Below are positions 26,171 to 36,411 of a DNA stretch of 64,000 nucleotides, piece by piece (position 1 is the stretch's first letter; every line of letters begins with the position of its first letter). The DNA comes from CAZJYI01 sp964550025 (GTDB taxonomy: Bacteria > Verrucomicrobiota > Kiritimatiellia > UBA8416 > CAYOBW01). The stretch is from the NCBI GenBank assembly GCA_964550025.1, contig CAZJYI010000055.1, positions 1 through 64,000 on the forward strand, in the 5' to 3' direction. The notes under the pieces are model-generated. The model was given only the letters and a program-made list of their open reading frames with translations. It was not told the DNA's origin and did no database searches. The translations under genes and the position numbers were made by a program.

Positions 26171-27046
26171 CTACGGGCTGCCGTCCAAGTGCCTGACCTC
26201 GGCTCGCTGATCGGGCTCGCGGCTGTAGGGCGGTGGGCTGATGACGACCTGGTCTTCGGGATCCGGCGGCGGGCCCCATGCCGCGGCGAACGGGTCCCAG
26301 CCCCCCCCGGACGCCTGCCTGCGGCGCGCTTCCTTGATCCGTTCCGCGCGGTATTCGTTCCCCGCGGCGGCGAAGATGAAGAAGGCAATGATGATGAGCG
26401 GCCAGTTGTCGGGAGGGAAGTAACGCAGTCCCTTCAAACCGAACCAGCCGACCAGGCCGAACAGAACCGCGACGATTCTCCCCATTCGGGCTGCCACGAA
26501 GGTCGCCCTGAGACGGCCGAGCTTTGGCGTCAGGAGTGCCCGCAATACCCGTCCGCCGTCCATCGGGAAGGCGGGGAGGAGGTTAAAGCCGGTAAGGAAG
26601 AAGTTGGCCTGCCCGACCCAGTACAGCGTTGTCCCGAAGATATCGATCCAGACATTGCTCGATGCGGTGCGAATGTAGTTTCCGCCGAAAAACAGCGCCA
26701 GGCCGATGGTGAGGCTGACGGCAGGGCCGGCAATGGCCATCTGGAACTCGTCGCGCGGCCGCTGTGGAATCTGTTCCATCTGTGCCACGCCGCCAATGCA
26801 GAGCAGCGTGATCTCCCGCACGCGGCATTTCTTGCGGATGGCGACAAACGAATGTCCCAGTTCATGCAGGGCGATGCTCAGCAGGATTAGCGGTTCCAGA
26901 ATGCACAGAAGCAGGATGATCTCGGGCAGGCCGCCCCCGGAAGCGAGGACCATCACCACGATGTAGATGAGCAGCGCGATCAGCGACACATGCAGCTTGA
27001 TCGGTATGCCCCACACCTTGGCCACTTTGAAGGCCGTATTGAACAT
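26171..27046 (-). CDS. Site-2 protease family (M50) membrane metalloprotease
   Basis: 291 residues with six hydrophobic segments. The zinc motif is LHELGHS (about residues 61-67), and the second metal-ligand motif is FNLLPAFPMDGGRVLRAL (about 157-174), both typical of intramembrane M50 proteases that cleave membrane-anchored regulators. The C-terminal tail (about 240-291) is polar and Pro-rich. ATG at 27046 is preceded by GAAGGGAAG. It stands between the PQQ-propeller gene and a small unknown on the same strand. Targets cannot be inferred; an anti-sigma factor is the usual type. Confidence 0.88.
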   Translation of the reverse strand: MFNTAFKVAKVWGIPIKLHVSLIALLIYIVVMVLASGGGLPEIILLLCILEPLILLSIALHELGHSFVAIRKKCRVREITLLCIGGVAQMEQIPQRPRDEFQMAIAGPAVSLTIGLALFFGGNYIRTASSNVWIDIFGTTLYWVGQANFFLTGFNLLPAFPMDGGRVLRALLTPKLGRLRATFVAARMGRIVAVLFGLVGWFGLKGLRYFPPDNWPLIIIAFFIFAAAGNEYRAERIKEARRRQASGGGWDPFAAAWGPPPDPEDQVVISPPPYSREPDQRAEVRHLDGSP

Positions 27047-27156
27047 CAACGTCTTCCCTTCACTCTCGCCCGTCTCTACCGCAAATGCAGAAAATACACC
27101 ATTGGGCGGGATATCGCCAAGAGAAACGGTGCGGCCGGAGAACTGTCACGCCGGTA

Positions 27157-27363
27157 TCAGGGCTTGCGGAACTTCTTTGCGCGGTGAACGGCACGCCAGA
27201 TCAGGATGGACCTGGAAGCTTCGTCGGCGCCGTCCTGCAGGGGAAGCACCTCGTAGACTTTCATATTCATGAAGAAGAGCTCGGGTCGTTCGGGAGGTGC
27301 CAGGACAGCGAAGTCGTAGCGGTATGACGGCTTCCGAATCACTCGTTGTATTGGCTTGATCAT
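27157..27363 (-). CDS. Small hypothetical protein, 68 residues
   Basis: The ATG at 27363 follows AGGAGAGGA at good spacing. The product begins MIKPIQRVIRKPSYRYDFAV and ends in a basic tail RAVHRAKKFRKP. It has no signal peptide or membrane segment. I do not recognise the family. The longer in-frame ORF upstream lacks a ribosome binding site and looks non-coding. Confidence 0.5.
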   Translation of the reverse strand: MIKPIQRVIRKPSYRYDFAVLAPPERPELFFMNMKVYEVLPLQDGADEASRSILIWRAVHRAKKFRKP

Positions 27364-27651
27364 CCCAACGTCCTCTCCTACATGCCACATGTATTGTATG
27401 CAGAAAACATGCCATGTGCAGACGGCACGCCGGGCCTTCACAAAACCATTACGTAAAGGGCAATTGTGACGCATCTGGCGAGCTGAAGCGCGGCAGTCCG
27501 ATCGCCGAGCTCTGTGGCAAATTGTACAATATGCGACAGTCTGAACGGTTTCGCTACACCCGCTTAATGCCTTTCCAATGCACCGGGGCAGTGTTACTAT
27601 CGATCCGTATTGGAGTGAGACGGCGCCCTGGCGCTGTCCGCGGGCCGGCAC

Positions 27652-29694
27652 ATGAGTGGAAAACCTGAATCTCTGCATGCGGACGAGTCTTCCGTGGCGA
27701 AGACGGGTGAGCTGGTGACACCGGACCGGCTTTTCTCGCCGACCGTCCCCGAGCTCGCCGACGAAGCGTTGGTGCCCGCCTTAGAGCGGCTGATCGCCAT
27801 GGGTGCATCGACGCGTCCGGGGCCGCTGTCGGACGCTCTATCCCCCGTCATGGGGCGTTCCTTTCTGAAAGGCTTCCTCTATCTCCTGCACCGTCTCGTG
27901 CTCGTGCTGAACCATCTCTTCCTGCACACGGTGTCGCTCCGCGGCTGGCGCTGGCGTATTGAGGCCTACCGTTCGCGAAAGTCATTCTCGCAAGTCATCT
28001 ACGAGCACAGCCTTGTCTGTCGAGTGCGGCAGGTTCTCCTGATCCACAGGGGTAGCGGGCTGTTGCTGCAACAGGCGGAAAGCGACTACAACGTGGTTCG
28101 TGACGGCGACATGGTTTCCAGCATGCTGACGGCGATCCAGGATTTCGTGCACGATTCGTTCCACGGCGGAAAGCACCATCGCCTCGACACCGTTCACGTT
28201 GGCGGACTGACCGTTTGGATCGAACAGGGCCCGCAAGCCATCCTGGCCAGCGTCATCGACGGCAGGCCCTACGAGGAGCTCCGGGCGACGTTTCGTGCGG
28301 TTCTCTCCCGGATTCACACGCGCCTCGGGGCCGAGCTCGAAGCATTCGACGGGCAAACGGCCCCTTTCGCCGCCGCGCACCCGCTACTCGAGGCCTGCCT
28401 TCGTTCACAGACGCTCAATGTCCGCGAGAGGATTCTGCCCATTACCTGGGCCGTAATCGTTGCGCTGCTGGCACTTCTGGGTTCGTGGGGCATCGATCGA
28501 TACCGGCAGCACCGCCGCTGGAACGACTATCTGCTGCGCCTCTCGGCGGAGCCCGGCCTGGTCGTGATCGAGTCAGGCAGAAGCGGCGGACGTTTCCACG
28601 TTTCAGGGCTGCGCGATCCGCTGAGCGTCGATCCTGCCGAGATCGCCCGCGATTGCGGTTTCGCGGGGGACCGGGTTGTCAATCGCTGGGAGCAGTACCA
28701 AGCCCTTTGCCCCGAACTGAACCTCATGCGCGCCAGGCAGATACTCAATCCTCCCCCGACGGTTGTGCTGGAGATGCACGGCGGCGTCATCGAGGCAAAG
28801 GGTACGGCCCCCGCTGCCTGGATTCAGGAAGCCACTGTCCTGGCGCGCAGCGTGCCGGGGGCGACCCGTCTACAGGCCGACCATCTTACCAACAGCGATC
28901 ATCGCGAAAACACCCGGTGGCAAGCGTATCTGAGGCGGCTTTCGAGTGAGCCGGGGCTCATGGTCATCGAGTCCGGCAAGCGCGGCGGGCAGTTCTACGT
29001 CATAGGGCTGCGCGATCCGCATGCCACCCCCCCCTCGTCACTGTTGGCTGAAGCGGGATTTGACAGCAACCGGGTCACCAGTAGTTGGCAACCATACGAA
29101 GCGCTGCACCCGGAGTTGGTTCTCGCCCGGGCAAAGGATGTCCTGGCCCCGCCTGAAGGCGTGCGGCTTCGTCTCGAGGGAGACACTCTTGTGGCTACGG
29201 GGGCGGCCCCCCATGGCTGGTTGTCCTCTGCGAGTATCCTCGCCAGGGCGCTCCAGGGAATCTCGAGTTTCCACACGGAGGACCTGGTCGACATCGATCT
29301 GGTGGAGTTTGAGGCGGTGCAACGACGCGTCGAGGGACGCGTATTCCGTTTCCTCGTCGGCGCACCCGACCTGTGGCCGGGACAGCAGCGCGATCTGGCG
29401 GAGCTCGTGTCCGACCTTCGCCTGCTCCAGCGGACGGCGATCAAGCTGAACCGCGGTTTTTCCGTCGAGATCCGCGGCCACACGGAGTCGACCGGGGACG
29501 AGGGGGCGGATCGCAGGAACAGCGCCGTATTCGCCCGCCGTTTCTACGATATTCTGAAAGAACAGAGCGTTGACCTGCGGTATTTCACACCCGTCCCCAT
29601 GGGTTCGGCCGAGCCCGACATCCAGGGCTACAGAAGGGGCGAACGCATCAGGAACTGCTGCGTGACCTTCAAGATCACTCTACACGAGGGATAG
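27652..29694 (+). CDS. OmpA-family protein with a transmembrane helix and duplicated BON-like region
   Basis: 680 residues. Residues 1-255 are cytoplasmic-looking with aromatic/basic stretches (FLYLLHRLVLVLNHLFLH). One transmembrane helix lies near 263-283 (WAVIVALLALLGSWGI). Residues 290-415 and 420-545 are a clear tandem duplication (RWNDYLLRLSAEPGLVVIES against RWQAYLRRLSSEPGLMVIES; both contain GLRDP). The C-terminal OmpA domain (about 565-680) has VEIRGHTESTGDEGADRRNS and binds peptidoglycan in this family. The next coding gene is a Rab-like GTPase; a link across the envelope is plausible but not shown. Confidence 0.8.
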   Translation: MSGKPESLHADESSVAKTGELVTPDRLFSPTVPELADEALVPALERLIAMGASTRPGPLSDALSPVMGRSFLKGFLYLLHRLVLVLNHLFLHTVSLRGWRWRIEAYRSRKSFSQVIYEHSLVCRVRQVLLIHRGSGLLLQQAESDYNVVRDGDMVSSMLTAIQDFVHDSFHGGKHHRLDTVHVGGLTVWIEQGPQAILASVIDGRPYEELRATFRAVLSRIHTRLGAELEAFDGQTAPFAAAHPLLEACLRSQTLNVRERILPITWAVIVALLALLGSWGIDRYRQHRRWNDYLLRLSAEPGLVVIESGRSGGRFHVSGLRDPLSVDPAEIARDCGFAGDRVVNRWEQYQALCPELNLMRARQILNPPPTVVLEMHGGVIEAKGTAPAAWIQEATVLARSVPGATRLQADHLTNSDHRENTRWQAYLRRLSSEPGLMVIESGKRGGQFYVIGLRDPHATPPSSLLAEAGFDSNRVTSSWQPYEALHPELVLARAKDVLAPPEGVRLRLEGDTLVATGAAPHGWLSSASILARALQGISSFHTEDLVDIDLVEFEAVQRRVEGRVFRFLVGAPDLWPGQQRDLAELVSDLRLLQRTAIKLNRGFSVEIRGHTESTGDEGADRRNSAVFARRFYDILKEQSVDLRYFTPVPMGSAEPDIQGYRRGERIRNCCVTFKITLHEG

Positions 29695-29852
29695 GTGCCC
29701 CTTTCTGTCTCGATGATTCAGAGTGAATCAGCTCATAGCTGAGACATGCCGCCCACCGCTCAATGCCCCGGATTCGAGTTTCCGCGCGCAAGTTCTTGAG
29801 AATCAACGGGGACGACATCTGCAGCGCCCTTTTCTGCCCTGTATCAGGCATT

Positions 29853-29867
29853 TGGCACGGCAACTGC
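29853..29867 (+). promoter_or_regulatory. Sigma-54 (RpoN) promoter
   Basis: TTTGGCACGGCAACTGCC at 29851-29868 matches the -24/-12 consensus TGGCACG-N4-TTGC. GG (29854-29855) and GC (29866-29867) are exactly ten bases apart; the only consensus departure is C for T in the -12 element. Expected start of transcription is near 29879. It is the only sequence of this quality I found in the window, and a sigma-54 activator gene lies 0.8 kb downstream. Confidence 0.6.
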
Positions 29868-29878
29868 CTGTGTATAGG

Positions 29879-30019
29879 GCAGACCCCGATTGGTTTGGTA
29901 AGGAAGGACCTCAGTAGTTAGTTAGTTTACGAGTGATCCCATGAAACCTTACTGATCGAAGGCCGCCCGTTTCCGAGCAAAGCCAGGTGGTTCGAGAGAA
30001 CCCCCTGGCTTTTGTTTTG
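29879..30019 (+). ncRNA. Candidate sigma-54-dependent small RNA, about 140 nt
   Basis: The sequence runs from the predicted start of the sigma-54 promoter to the end of a strong intrinsic terminator. It contains no convincing ORF: an ATG at 29941 is followed by only MKPY and a stop. The 446-bp gap between the OmpA and GTPase genes (29695-30140) is otherwise empty. The layout of promoter, about 140 nt, terminator, next to a sigma-54 activator, recalls Vibrio Qrr RNAs beside luxO, although there is no sequence similarity that I can see. It could also be a leader with attenuation. Confidence 0.4.
29981..30019 (+). terminator. Intrinsic terminator
   Basis: AGCCAGGTGGTTC, loop GAGA, GAACCCCCTGGCT, then TTTGTTTTG. 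The stem has 12 pairs with one mismatch and is followed by a T-rich tract. It lies 280 bases after the OmpA gene stop and 120 bases before the GTPase start, so it ends either the OmpA transcript or the candidate small RNA. Confidence 0.85.
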
Positions 30020-30140
30020 ACGGGCTTGCAATCGGCCCCGCCAGACCGTAGTCTTCTCCAGAGGACAAAGTACTACAGCCGGAAGCGATGGATAGTGCTT
30101 CCGAAAGTGCATTTGCATCTGGAGAGAACGGCGAAACGGG

Positions 30141-30644
30141 ATGATAAAGAAGAAAATAGCCATGCTGGGGGCGTTTTCCGTGGGGAAAACGAGCCTCGTC
30201 GAGCGGTTCATTCACAGTATCTTCTCTGAACGGTACCTGACGACGGTCGGGGTGAAGATCAACAAGAAGGAAGTGGATGTCGGCGGAGAGGCCGTCACAT
30301 TGCTCGTCTGGGACATTCACGGCGAAGACAGCATTCAGGAAGTATCGATGCGGTATCTGCGGGGGGCTTCCGGCTACCTGCTCGTGGTGGACGGTACACG
30401 GGAGAACACGCTGGAGACGGCACGCAACCTGCAGCATCGGGTGAAGGCGGAACTCGGCGAATTGCCGTTTATCGCCCTGCTCAACAAGTCGGATCTCGAA
30501 CAGGAGTGGAAGATCGACGACGGGATCCGGTGCGCCCTCCGGGAACAGGGGTGGCGGATCATGGATACCAGCGCCAAGACGGGACTGGGAGTCGAGGAGG
30601 CCTTCTCCGAGCTCACTCGTCTCATGCTGGCGCAGGAGAGCTGA
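30141..30644 (+). CDS. Rab/Ras-like small GTPase
   Basis: 167 residues, length of a lone small GTPase. The P-loop is GAFSVGKTS (residues 10-18). The switch I threonine region reads YLTTVGVKI. Switch II is WDIHGED, where eukaryotic Rabs have WDTAGQE, so the catalytic Gln position is Glu. NKSDLE and TSAKTG provide base recognition. Bacterial Ras-like GTPases often act in polarity or envelope switching; partners are usually adjacent. Neighbours are an OmpA-family membrane protein upstream and a sigma-54 activator 32 bases downstream, probably in the same transcript. Confidence 0.9.
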   Translation: MIKKKIAMLGAFSVGKTSLVERFIHSIFSERYLTTVGVKINKKEVDVGGEAVTLLVWDIHGEDSIQEVSMRYLRGASGYLLVVDGTRENTLETARNLQHRVKAELGELPFIALLNKSDLEQEWKIDDGIRCALREQGWRIMDTSAKTGLGVEEAFSELTRLMLAQES

Positions 30645-30676
30645 CGGCTTTGGGCTTGAGATAGCGGGCCGAGCAC

Positions 30677-32395
<1,719 letters not shown>

Positions 32396-32448
32396 GTTAA
32401 CTAGACAGTGAGCAGAGTGCACTGGCAGGACGTTTCCGGAGAAGTTGA

Positions 32449-32886
32449 ATGAGTGTGGCAGACAGTGACAAACGGCGTTTCATGCGGCACCCCACCTCCA
32501 TCCCCATCACGTGCCGCAAGATTGGCCATGAACGTGCTTCGGCGAGCGAGATGCAGAACGTGAGCTTCGGCGGGCTGGCTTTCGTTTCGGAGGAGGAGTA
32601 CCGCCCCGGCGACCTGGTGGATCTGACCTTTCCCTATCTCAAGAACCGGCCCAGTATTCACGGACAGATCATGTGGACGCGCACACTCGGAACGAACGGC
32701 AACACACGCTACGTCGACGGGCTCCGCTTCCATGACGAGCGTTCACATTTCCGTGCGCGGCTCGTGGAGCAAATCTCCCATATCGAATCGTACTGCCAGG
32801 TGCAGCGGCGGCTGGGGCGCGATATCGATATCGATGGCGCCGCCAGGGAATGGGTCGAGAAGTACGCCTCGCGCTTCCCGCAATAA
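32449..32886 (+). CDS. PilZ-domain protein
   Basis: 145 residues. The c-di-GMP binding signature is present: KRRFMRHPT (RxxxR) at residues 7-15 and NVSFGG (NxSxxG) near 38-43, followed by the PilZ barrel. The C-terminal 40 residues are helical and polar. It starts 53 bases after the sigma-54 activator and may share its transcript. A diguanylate cyclase is encoded elsewhere in the window (60674-61639). Output partner unknown. Confidence 0.85.
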   Translation: MSVADSDKRRFMRHPTSIPITCRKIGHERASASEMQNVSFGGLAFVSEEEYRPGDLVDLTFPYLKNRPSIHGQIMWTRTLGTNGNTRYVDGLRFHDERSHFRARLVEQISHIESYCQVQRRLGRDIDIDGAAREWVEKYASRFPQ

Positions 32887-33035
32887 TCCCCCCGCTGCGT
32901 GTCCAACGACTGTACCGCGCGAGACAAACTCTGAAGAATGAGACACGCCGGCCGGAGAACGGGTGTCCCAATGACGGCCCCTTCTCCCGTTTTCATCACA
33001 CCGGCACGCTTTCTGCGTCGAACTTGCTGAGACAA

Positions 33036-33620
33036 ATGAGAAGACTGGCGACGATAGCAATGGCCTTGGGAACGGGGCTGGCGGTTGTACTACTCCTCAC
33101 CGCAGGGGAAAAGCCTCGTGGCGACGGGGACGGAAAGCAGCGGGCCGCGAACCCGGTCGGGGGGAAGAGCGCCATGGACGCGCGACACGACGTCAAAGAC
33201 AGCGAGTGGCGTCAACGCCTGACGCCGGAACAGTACCGCGTGACGCGCCAGAAGGGTACCGAGCGGGCGTTCACGGGGAAGTACTGGAACCACAAGCAAA
33301 AGGGACATTACGCGTGTGTCTGTTGCGGACGGCTTCTGTTCGCGTCGGATACCAAGTTCGCGTCGGGTTGTGGATGGCCAAGCTTCTGGAAAGCGCTGGA
33401 GAAGGTGAACATCAAGGAGAAGGCCGATCACAGCCACGGCATGGTTCGCACGGAAGTCGTCTGCTCGGGGTGTGATGCACACCTGGGCCACGTTTTCGAC
33501 GACGGGCCGCCACCGAGCGGCAGGCGCTACTGCATCAACTCCGCCGCTCTCAACTTCCTCCCTGCCGAAAAGGACGACGAAGACGGGAAGGAGAACCCCG
33601 CCCAGGAAAAGTCACCTTAG
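33036..33620 (+). CDS. msrB: Peptide-methionine (R)-S-oxide reductase, exported form
   Basis: 194 residues. An N-terminal hydrophobic signal or anchor (LATIAMALGTGLAVVLLLTA) is followed by a polar linker and an MsrB domain (about 60-180): YACVCCGRLLFASDTKFASG, GWPSFWKAL, VVCSGCDAHLGHVFDDGPPP and RYCINSAALNF. The four zinc Cys form two CxxC pairs, and the catalytic Cys is in RYCIN. The signal sequence suggests an extracytoplasmic repair role, less usual than the cytoplasmic enzyme. ATG at 33036 was chosen because it precedes the signal peptide. Confidence 0.92.
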   Translation: MRRLATIAMALGTGLAVVLLLTAGEKPRGDGDGKQRAANPVGGKSAMDARHDVKDSEWRQRLTPEQYRVTRQKGTERAFTGKYWNHKQKGHYACVCCGRLLFASDTKFASGCGWPSFWKALEKVNIKEKADHSHGMVRTEVVCSGCDAHLGHVFDDGPPPSGRRYCINSAALNFLPAEKDDEDGKENPAQEKSP

Positions 33621-33670
33621 TCCTTGGGCGGCGTAGCCGCAACCAAAGAGGTCAGGGGGGAGCCCTCTCT

Positions 33671-33720
33671 CCACGACACCCGCCACGCGCCACCCGACGC
33701 CCACTCCCCATTGCCACTCC
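33671..33720. repeat. Degenerate CGCCACCC-type microrepeat
   Basis: CACGACACCCGCCACGCGCC followed by ACCCGACGCCCACTCCCCAT: degenerate units of the class seen at 25573 and 50751. It lies in the 197-bp gap between msrB and the receiver gene; nothing else is recognisable there. Confidence 0.4.
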
Positions 33721-33817
33721 GAACCTCGCGTTTTCACCCCGGTCCTGCGTGGTCAGGGCACTGATCTCTGTCGATTCTCCTTGCCTGTCCGCCGCTATCC
33801 GATAACATACGGGCGCA

Positions 33818-34270
33818 ATGAGAATTTCTATTGCCTCTTCGGACCAGAAAGGTGACGGCAACGTCGTCCCCGTCGCGTGCAACAGCGACAGGATTCTCAT
33901 CGTCGAAGACGAGGGGACCATCGCGGACCTGTTTGCCATCATTCTTTCCAGCGCCCTCCCGGATGCAGCCATCGACAAGGTCGAGAGTGGCGAGGAGGCC
34001 CTGGAGCAGTTTGCCGAGCACCATCACGCCCTCGTCATCACGGACGTGAACATGCCGCGCATACCCGGCGATGCCCTCTACCGCAAAATTGAGGAGCTCT
34101 GCGCCGGGAGGATCTGGAAGACACCTGCCGTGCTGTTCTGTACCGGGCAGGTTCACAACTCGGGAGTCAACAGCATCATCGCCAACGACAGTCGGCACGG
34201 CATCCTGGTCAAGCCCGTCGATCCGGGTCGCCTGGTCGAGGCCGTGCAGTCAAAGCTGGACGCGTCCTGA
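33818..34270 (+). CDS. Single-domain response regulator
   Basis: 150 residues: a 25-residue leader and one receiver domain. It has the acidic pair in ILIVEDEG, phosphoacceptor Asp in ITDVNMPRIPG, Thr in FCTGQ and Lys in LVKPVDP. No output domain is present, so it works through protein contacts. No histidine kinase is adjacent; the nearest is the hybrid kinase at 42974. Confidence 0.88.
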   Translation: MRISIASSDQKGDGNVVPVACNSDRILIVEDEGTIADLFAIILSSALPDAAIDKVESGEEALEQFAEHHHALVITDVNMPRIPGDALYRKIEELCAGRIWKTPAVLFCTGQVHNSGVNSIIANDSRHGILVKPVDPGRLVEAVQSKLDAS

Positions 34271-34329
34271 GCCTGGGAGAGCGCTCCCCGTGCGCGAACC
34301 GGGCCGGAACCCGGAATGGCCCCGTCGTT

Positions 34330-34941
34330 ATGCCGGCACAGCAACTAACGCTGACGATCGTCGACTTCGAATCCACGGGCAAGGTCGAGTCGTTTCCCGA
34401 CGAGCCCTGGCAGATCGGAATGGTGCTCTTCAAAGACGGGCGCGTTGAGCGCGCGGACAGCTTCTGCAGCCTGCTTCGCGTCGGCCCGCGCCCTTTCAAT
34501 CCCTACGCGCCCGGACGCCACGCCCGGCTCCGCGACCAGATGGCTTCGGCGCCCACGCTGCCCGAGCTTTGGCCTCGCCTGAAACCGTGGCTGACGGGAC
34601 GCCCGCTCTGTGCACACAATGCGGCTACGGAAAGACGCTTTCTGAAAAACGCCTTTCCGCTGCACAAGAGCGGCCCATGGGTCGACACACTGAAACTGAC
34701 CCGTATCGCCTACCCGGACCTGGTTTCCTACAAGCTCGAAGACCTCCTGCATTCTCTGGACCTGGCCCAGCGCGTCAACCGCCTCTGTCCCGGCCTCGCG
34801 CCGCACGACGCGCTATACGACTCCGTCGCCTGCGGCGTACTGCTCGAACACCTGGTGCGACAGCCCGCCTGGGACGGGGTCCCCATGGAGACGTTGGTGC
34901 ATGCCAGGCGTCACGCAATCGGAGGAAACCACCGAGCATGA
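34330..34941 (+). CDS. DnaQ-like 3'-5' exonuclease (DEDDh)
   Basis: 203 residues. Exo I is TIVDFEST with Asp and Glu near residues 12 and 14. Exo II is LCAHNAATERRFL. Exo III is APHDALYDSVA with the catalytic His and Asp. It is a stand-alone exonuclease resembling DNA polymerase III epsilon, perhaps for repair or RNA processing. Its stop overlaps the start of the nitroreductase gene (ATGA). Confidence 0.85.
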   Translation: MPAQQLTLTIVDFESTGKVESFPDEPWQIGMVLFKDGRVERADSFCSLLRVGPRPFNPYAPGRHARLRDQMASAPTLPELWPRLKPWLTGRPLCAHNAATERRFLKNAFPLHKSGPWVDTLKLTRIAYPDLVSYKLEDLLHSLDLAQRVNRLCPGLAPHDALYDSVACGVLLEHLVRQPAWDGVPMETLVHARRHAIGGNHRA

Positions 34942-35558
34942 ACACCCTGGAAGCCATTTCGTCCCGACGGTCGATCAGACGCTTCGCCGACAAGCCGATC
35001 GCCCCCGCCGTCATCACGACCTGCCTCGAGGCGGCCCGCCTGGCGCCGTCGTCTACGAACTCACAGCCATGGAAGCTGGTAGTCGTGCAGTCGCCGGCAA
35101 GGCGTGCGCAACTGGCCGCGGCCGCCTATGGCCAGACGCACGTTGCCGGAGCCGCGGTCCTGTTTGCCGTCCTGGGCGACCGCAAGGCATTCCGTCGCCG
35201 TTTCCGGCGCGGAAAGGAGCTGCAGGAGGTGGGGGCCATCGCTCCCATGTCGCAGGAACTGACGACCGGCTACGAGGCATTTGAGCGTGCCATGAATCCG
35301 GATGTGGCGATCACCACCAACTGCATGCTGGCGGCACAGAACCTTGTCATTGCGGCAACCGACCAGGGACTCGGCACGTGCTGGGTCATGCTGTTCGACG
35401 CCGAGAGAGTTTCGGAGACGCTGGCACTGCCGAAGGGCCTCTTCCCGGTCGCCCTGATCGCGGCAGGCTACCCCGCGGAACAGCCCGAAGCCCGTCCGCG
35501 CTACGCGCTGAACGAGATCGCGTGCGAAGAGACGCTGGACCACCCGTGGGACGGATGA
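34938..35558 (+). CDS. Nitroreductase-family flavoprotein
   Basis: 206 residues. The FMN-binding signature SRRSIRRFADKPI is at the N-terminus, APSSTNSQPWKLVVV follows and GLGTCWVMLFD is near residue 150. These are typical of NAD(P)H- and FMN-dependent nitroreductases. The substrate is not predictable. The ATG at 34938 overlaps the exonuclease stop, so the genes are coupled. Confidence 0.9.
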   Translation: MNTLEAISSRRSIRRFADKPIAPAVITTCLEAARLAPSSTNSQPWKLVVVQSPARRAQLAAAAYGQTHVAGAAVLFAVLGDRKAFRRRFRRGKELQEVGAIAPMSQELTTGYEAFERAMNPDVAITTNCMLAAQNLVIAATDQGLGTCWVMLFDAERVSETLALPKGLFPVALIAAGYPAEQPEARPRYALNEIACEETLDHPWDG

Positions 35559-35560
35559 TC

Positions 35561-35578
35561 TCCCGGCATGTGCCGGGA
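35561..35578. repeat. Short perfect hairpin between convergent genes
   Basis: TCCCGGCATGTGCCGGGA, two 8-base arms with a TG centre, two bases after the nitroreductase stop and before the end of the minus-strand P-loop gene. There is no T-run. It may help terminate one or both convergent transcripts. Confidence 0.4.
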
Positions 35579-35670
35579 ATCGTCCACCGCTATCGTCGCC
35601 CGCCATCGTCCGCCGAGCGGAGCGAGTACGGGACGAGGAAGATGAATCGAACGGCGGTAGAGTCTACCTG

Positions 35671-36411
35671 TCACGGGGTTCCCCGCAGCAGCTCCCGCCG
35701 CACGTCCGCGATCGTCCTTGCGTCCGCCGCGAGGATCCGTTCGAGCTGCTCCCGTGCGGCGACCAAGGTCGGCGCAGACACCAGCAGCGACTCGCTGCCG
35801 TGCAGTTCCCCGGCCGAGAAGACCCGTCTATGGGACTGCGTGCCGTCGCTCTCCCAAACGTCGGTGACCCTCCGTCTCGTTCCGCACGGGCTTCGGTGCA
35901 CGCCGAGAAAGAACACCAGGTTCATGGACCGGAAGTCGGTCTTCCCCACACCGTTCTCCCGGCAGATCTGCTCCCGCGCTTCTTCGAGCGTGTCGGCGTG
36001 CAGGTTCGTGGCCAGCATGTGTCCGGCCGCGGGCAAGGCGAAGTAGTGGCGTAGCGCTTCACCCCACAGGTAGGCATAGTACGGTCCGCGGCCGATTTCG
36101 TGGCAGATGCAGCAGCAACGTTGTGGCTCGGTCTCAAGCTCGAAGATCGTGCCAAGCCCGTCGGCAGCCACGAGCTCCACGTCCGGCGGGACGAGATTGA
36201 GCAGCGCGCCCATGACGGTTGTCTTGCCGGCCCCGCCGGGGGACGCGCCCACCATGAACGAAGCGCCTCCCCCGATCGCCGCAAGGGCATAGGCGGCCAG
36301 TTTACGTGTGAGCGTTCCCGCGTCGAGAAGGTCCATGATCGACAACATGCGCCCGCCGCGCTGGTTGCAGCGCTCGATCTCGGTGCAATGGGCTGAAACG
36401 GCGTCGTTCAT
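35671..36411 (-). CDS. P-loop ATPase resembling secretion (T2SSE/VirB11) ATPases
   Basis: 246 residues. Walker A is GASPGGAGKTTVMGALLN (about residues 54-71). The segment AAGHMLATNLHADTLEEARE resembles the TGHLVLSTLHTNSAxEA region of GspE/VirB11 ATPases, supporting a divergent member, but the usual upstream domain is missing. A cysteine cluster RCCCICHE near residue 100 might bind metal and is not typical. It overlaps the M50 protease gene upstream (ATGA). The partner apparatus, if any, is not in the window. Confidence 0.55.
   Translation of the reverse strand: MNDAVSAHCTEIERCNQRGGRMLSIMDLLDAGTLTRKLAAYALAAIGGGASFMVGASPGGAGKTTVMGALLNLVPPDVELVAADGLGTIFELETEPQRCCCICHEIGRGPYYAYLWGEALRHYFALPAAGHMLATNLHADTLEEAREQICRENGVGKTDFRSMNLVFFLGVHRSPCGTRRRVTDVWESDGTQSHRRVFSAGELHGSESLLVSAPTLVAAREQLERILAADARTIADVRRELLRGTP

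Noticed and set aside
32421..32436. TGGCAGG-ACGT-TTCC as a sigma-54 promoter for the PilZ gene.
   Set aside because: The -12 GC is CC, and transcription would begin at the start codon.
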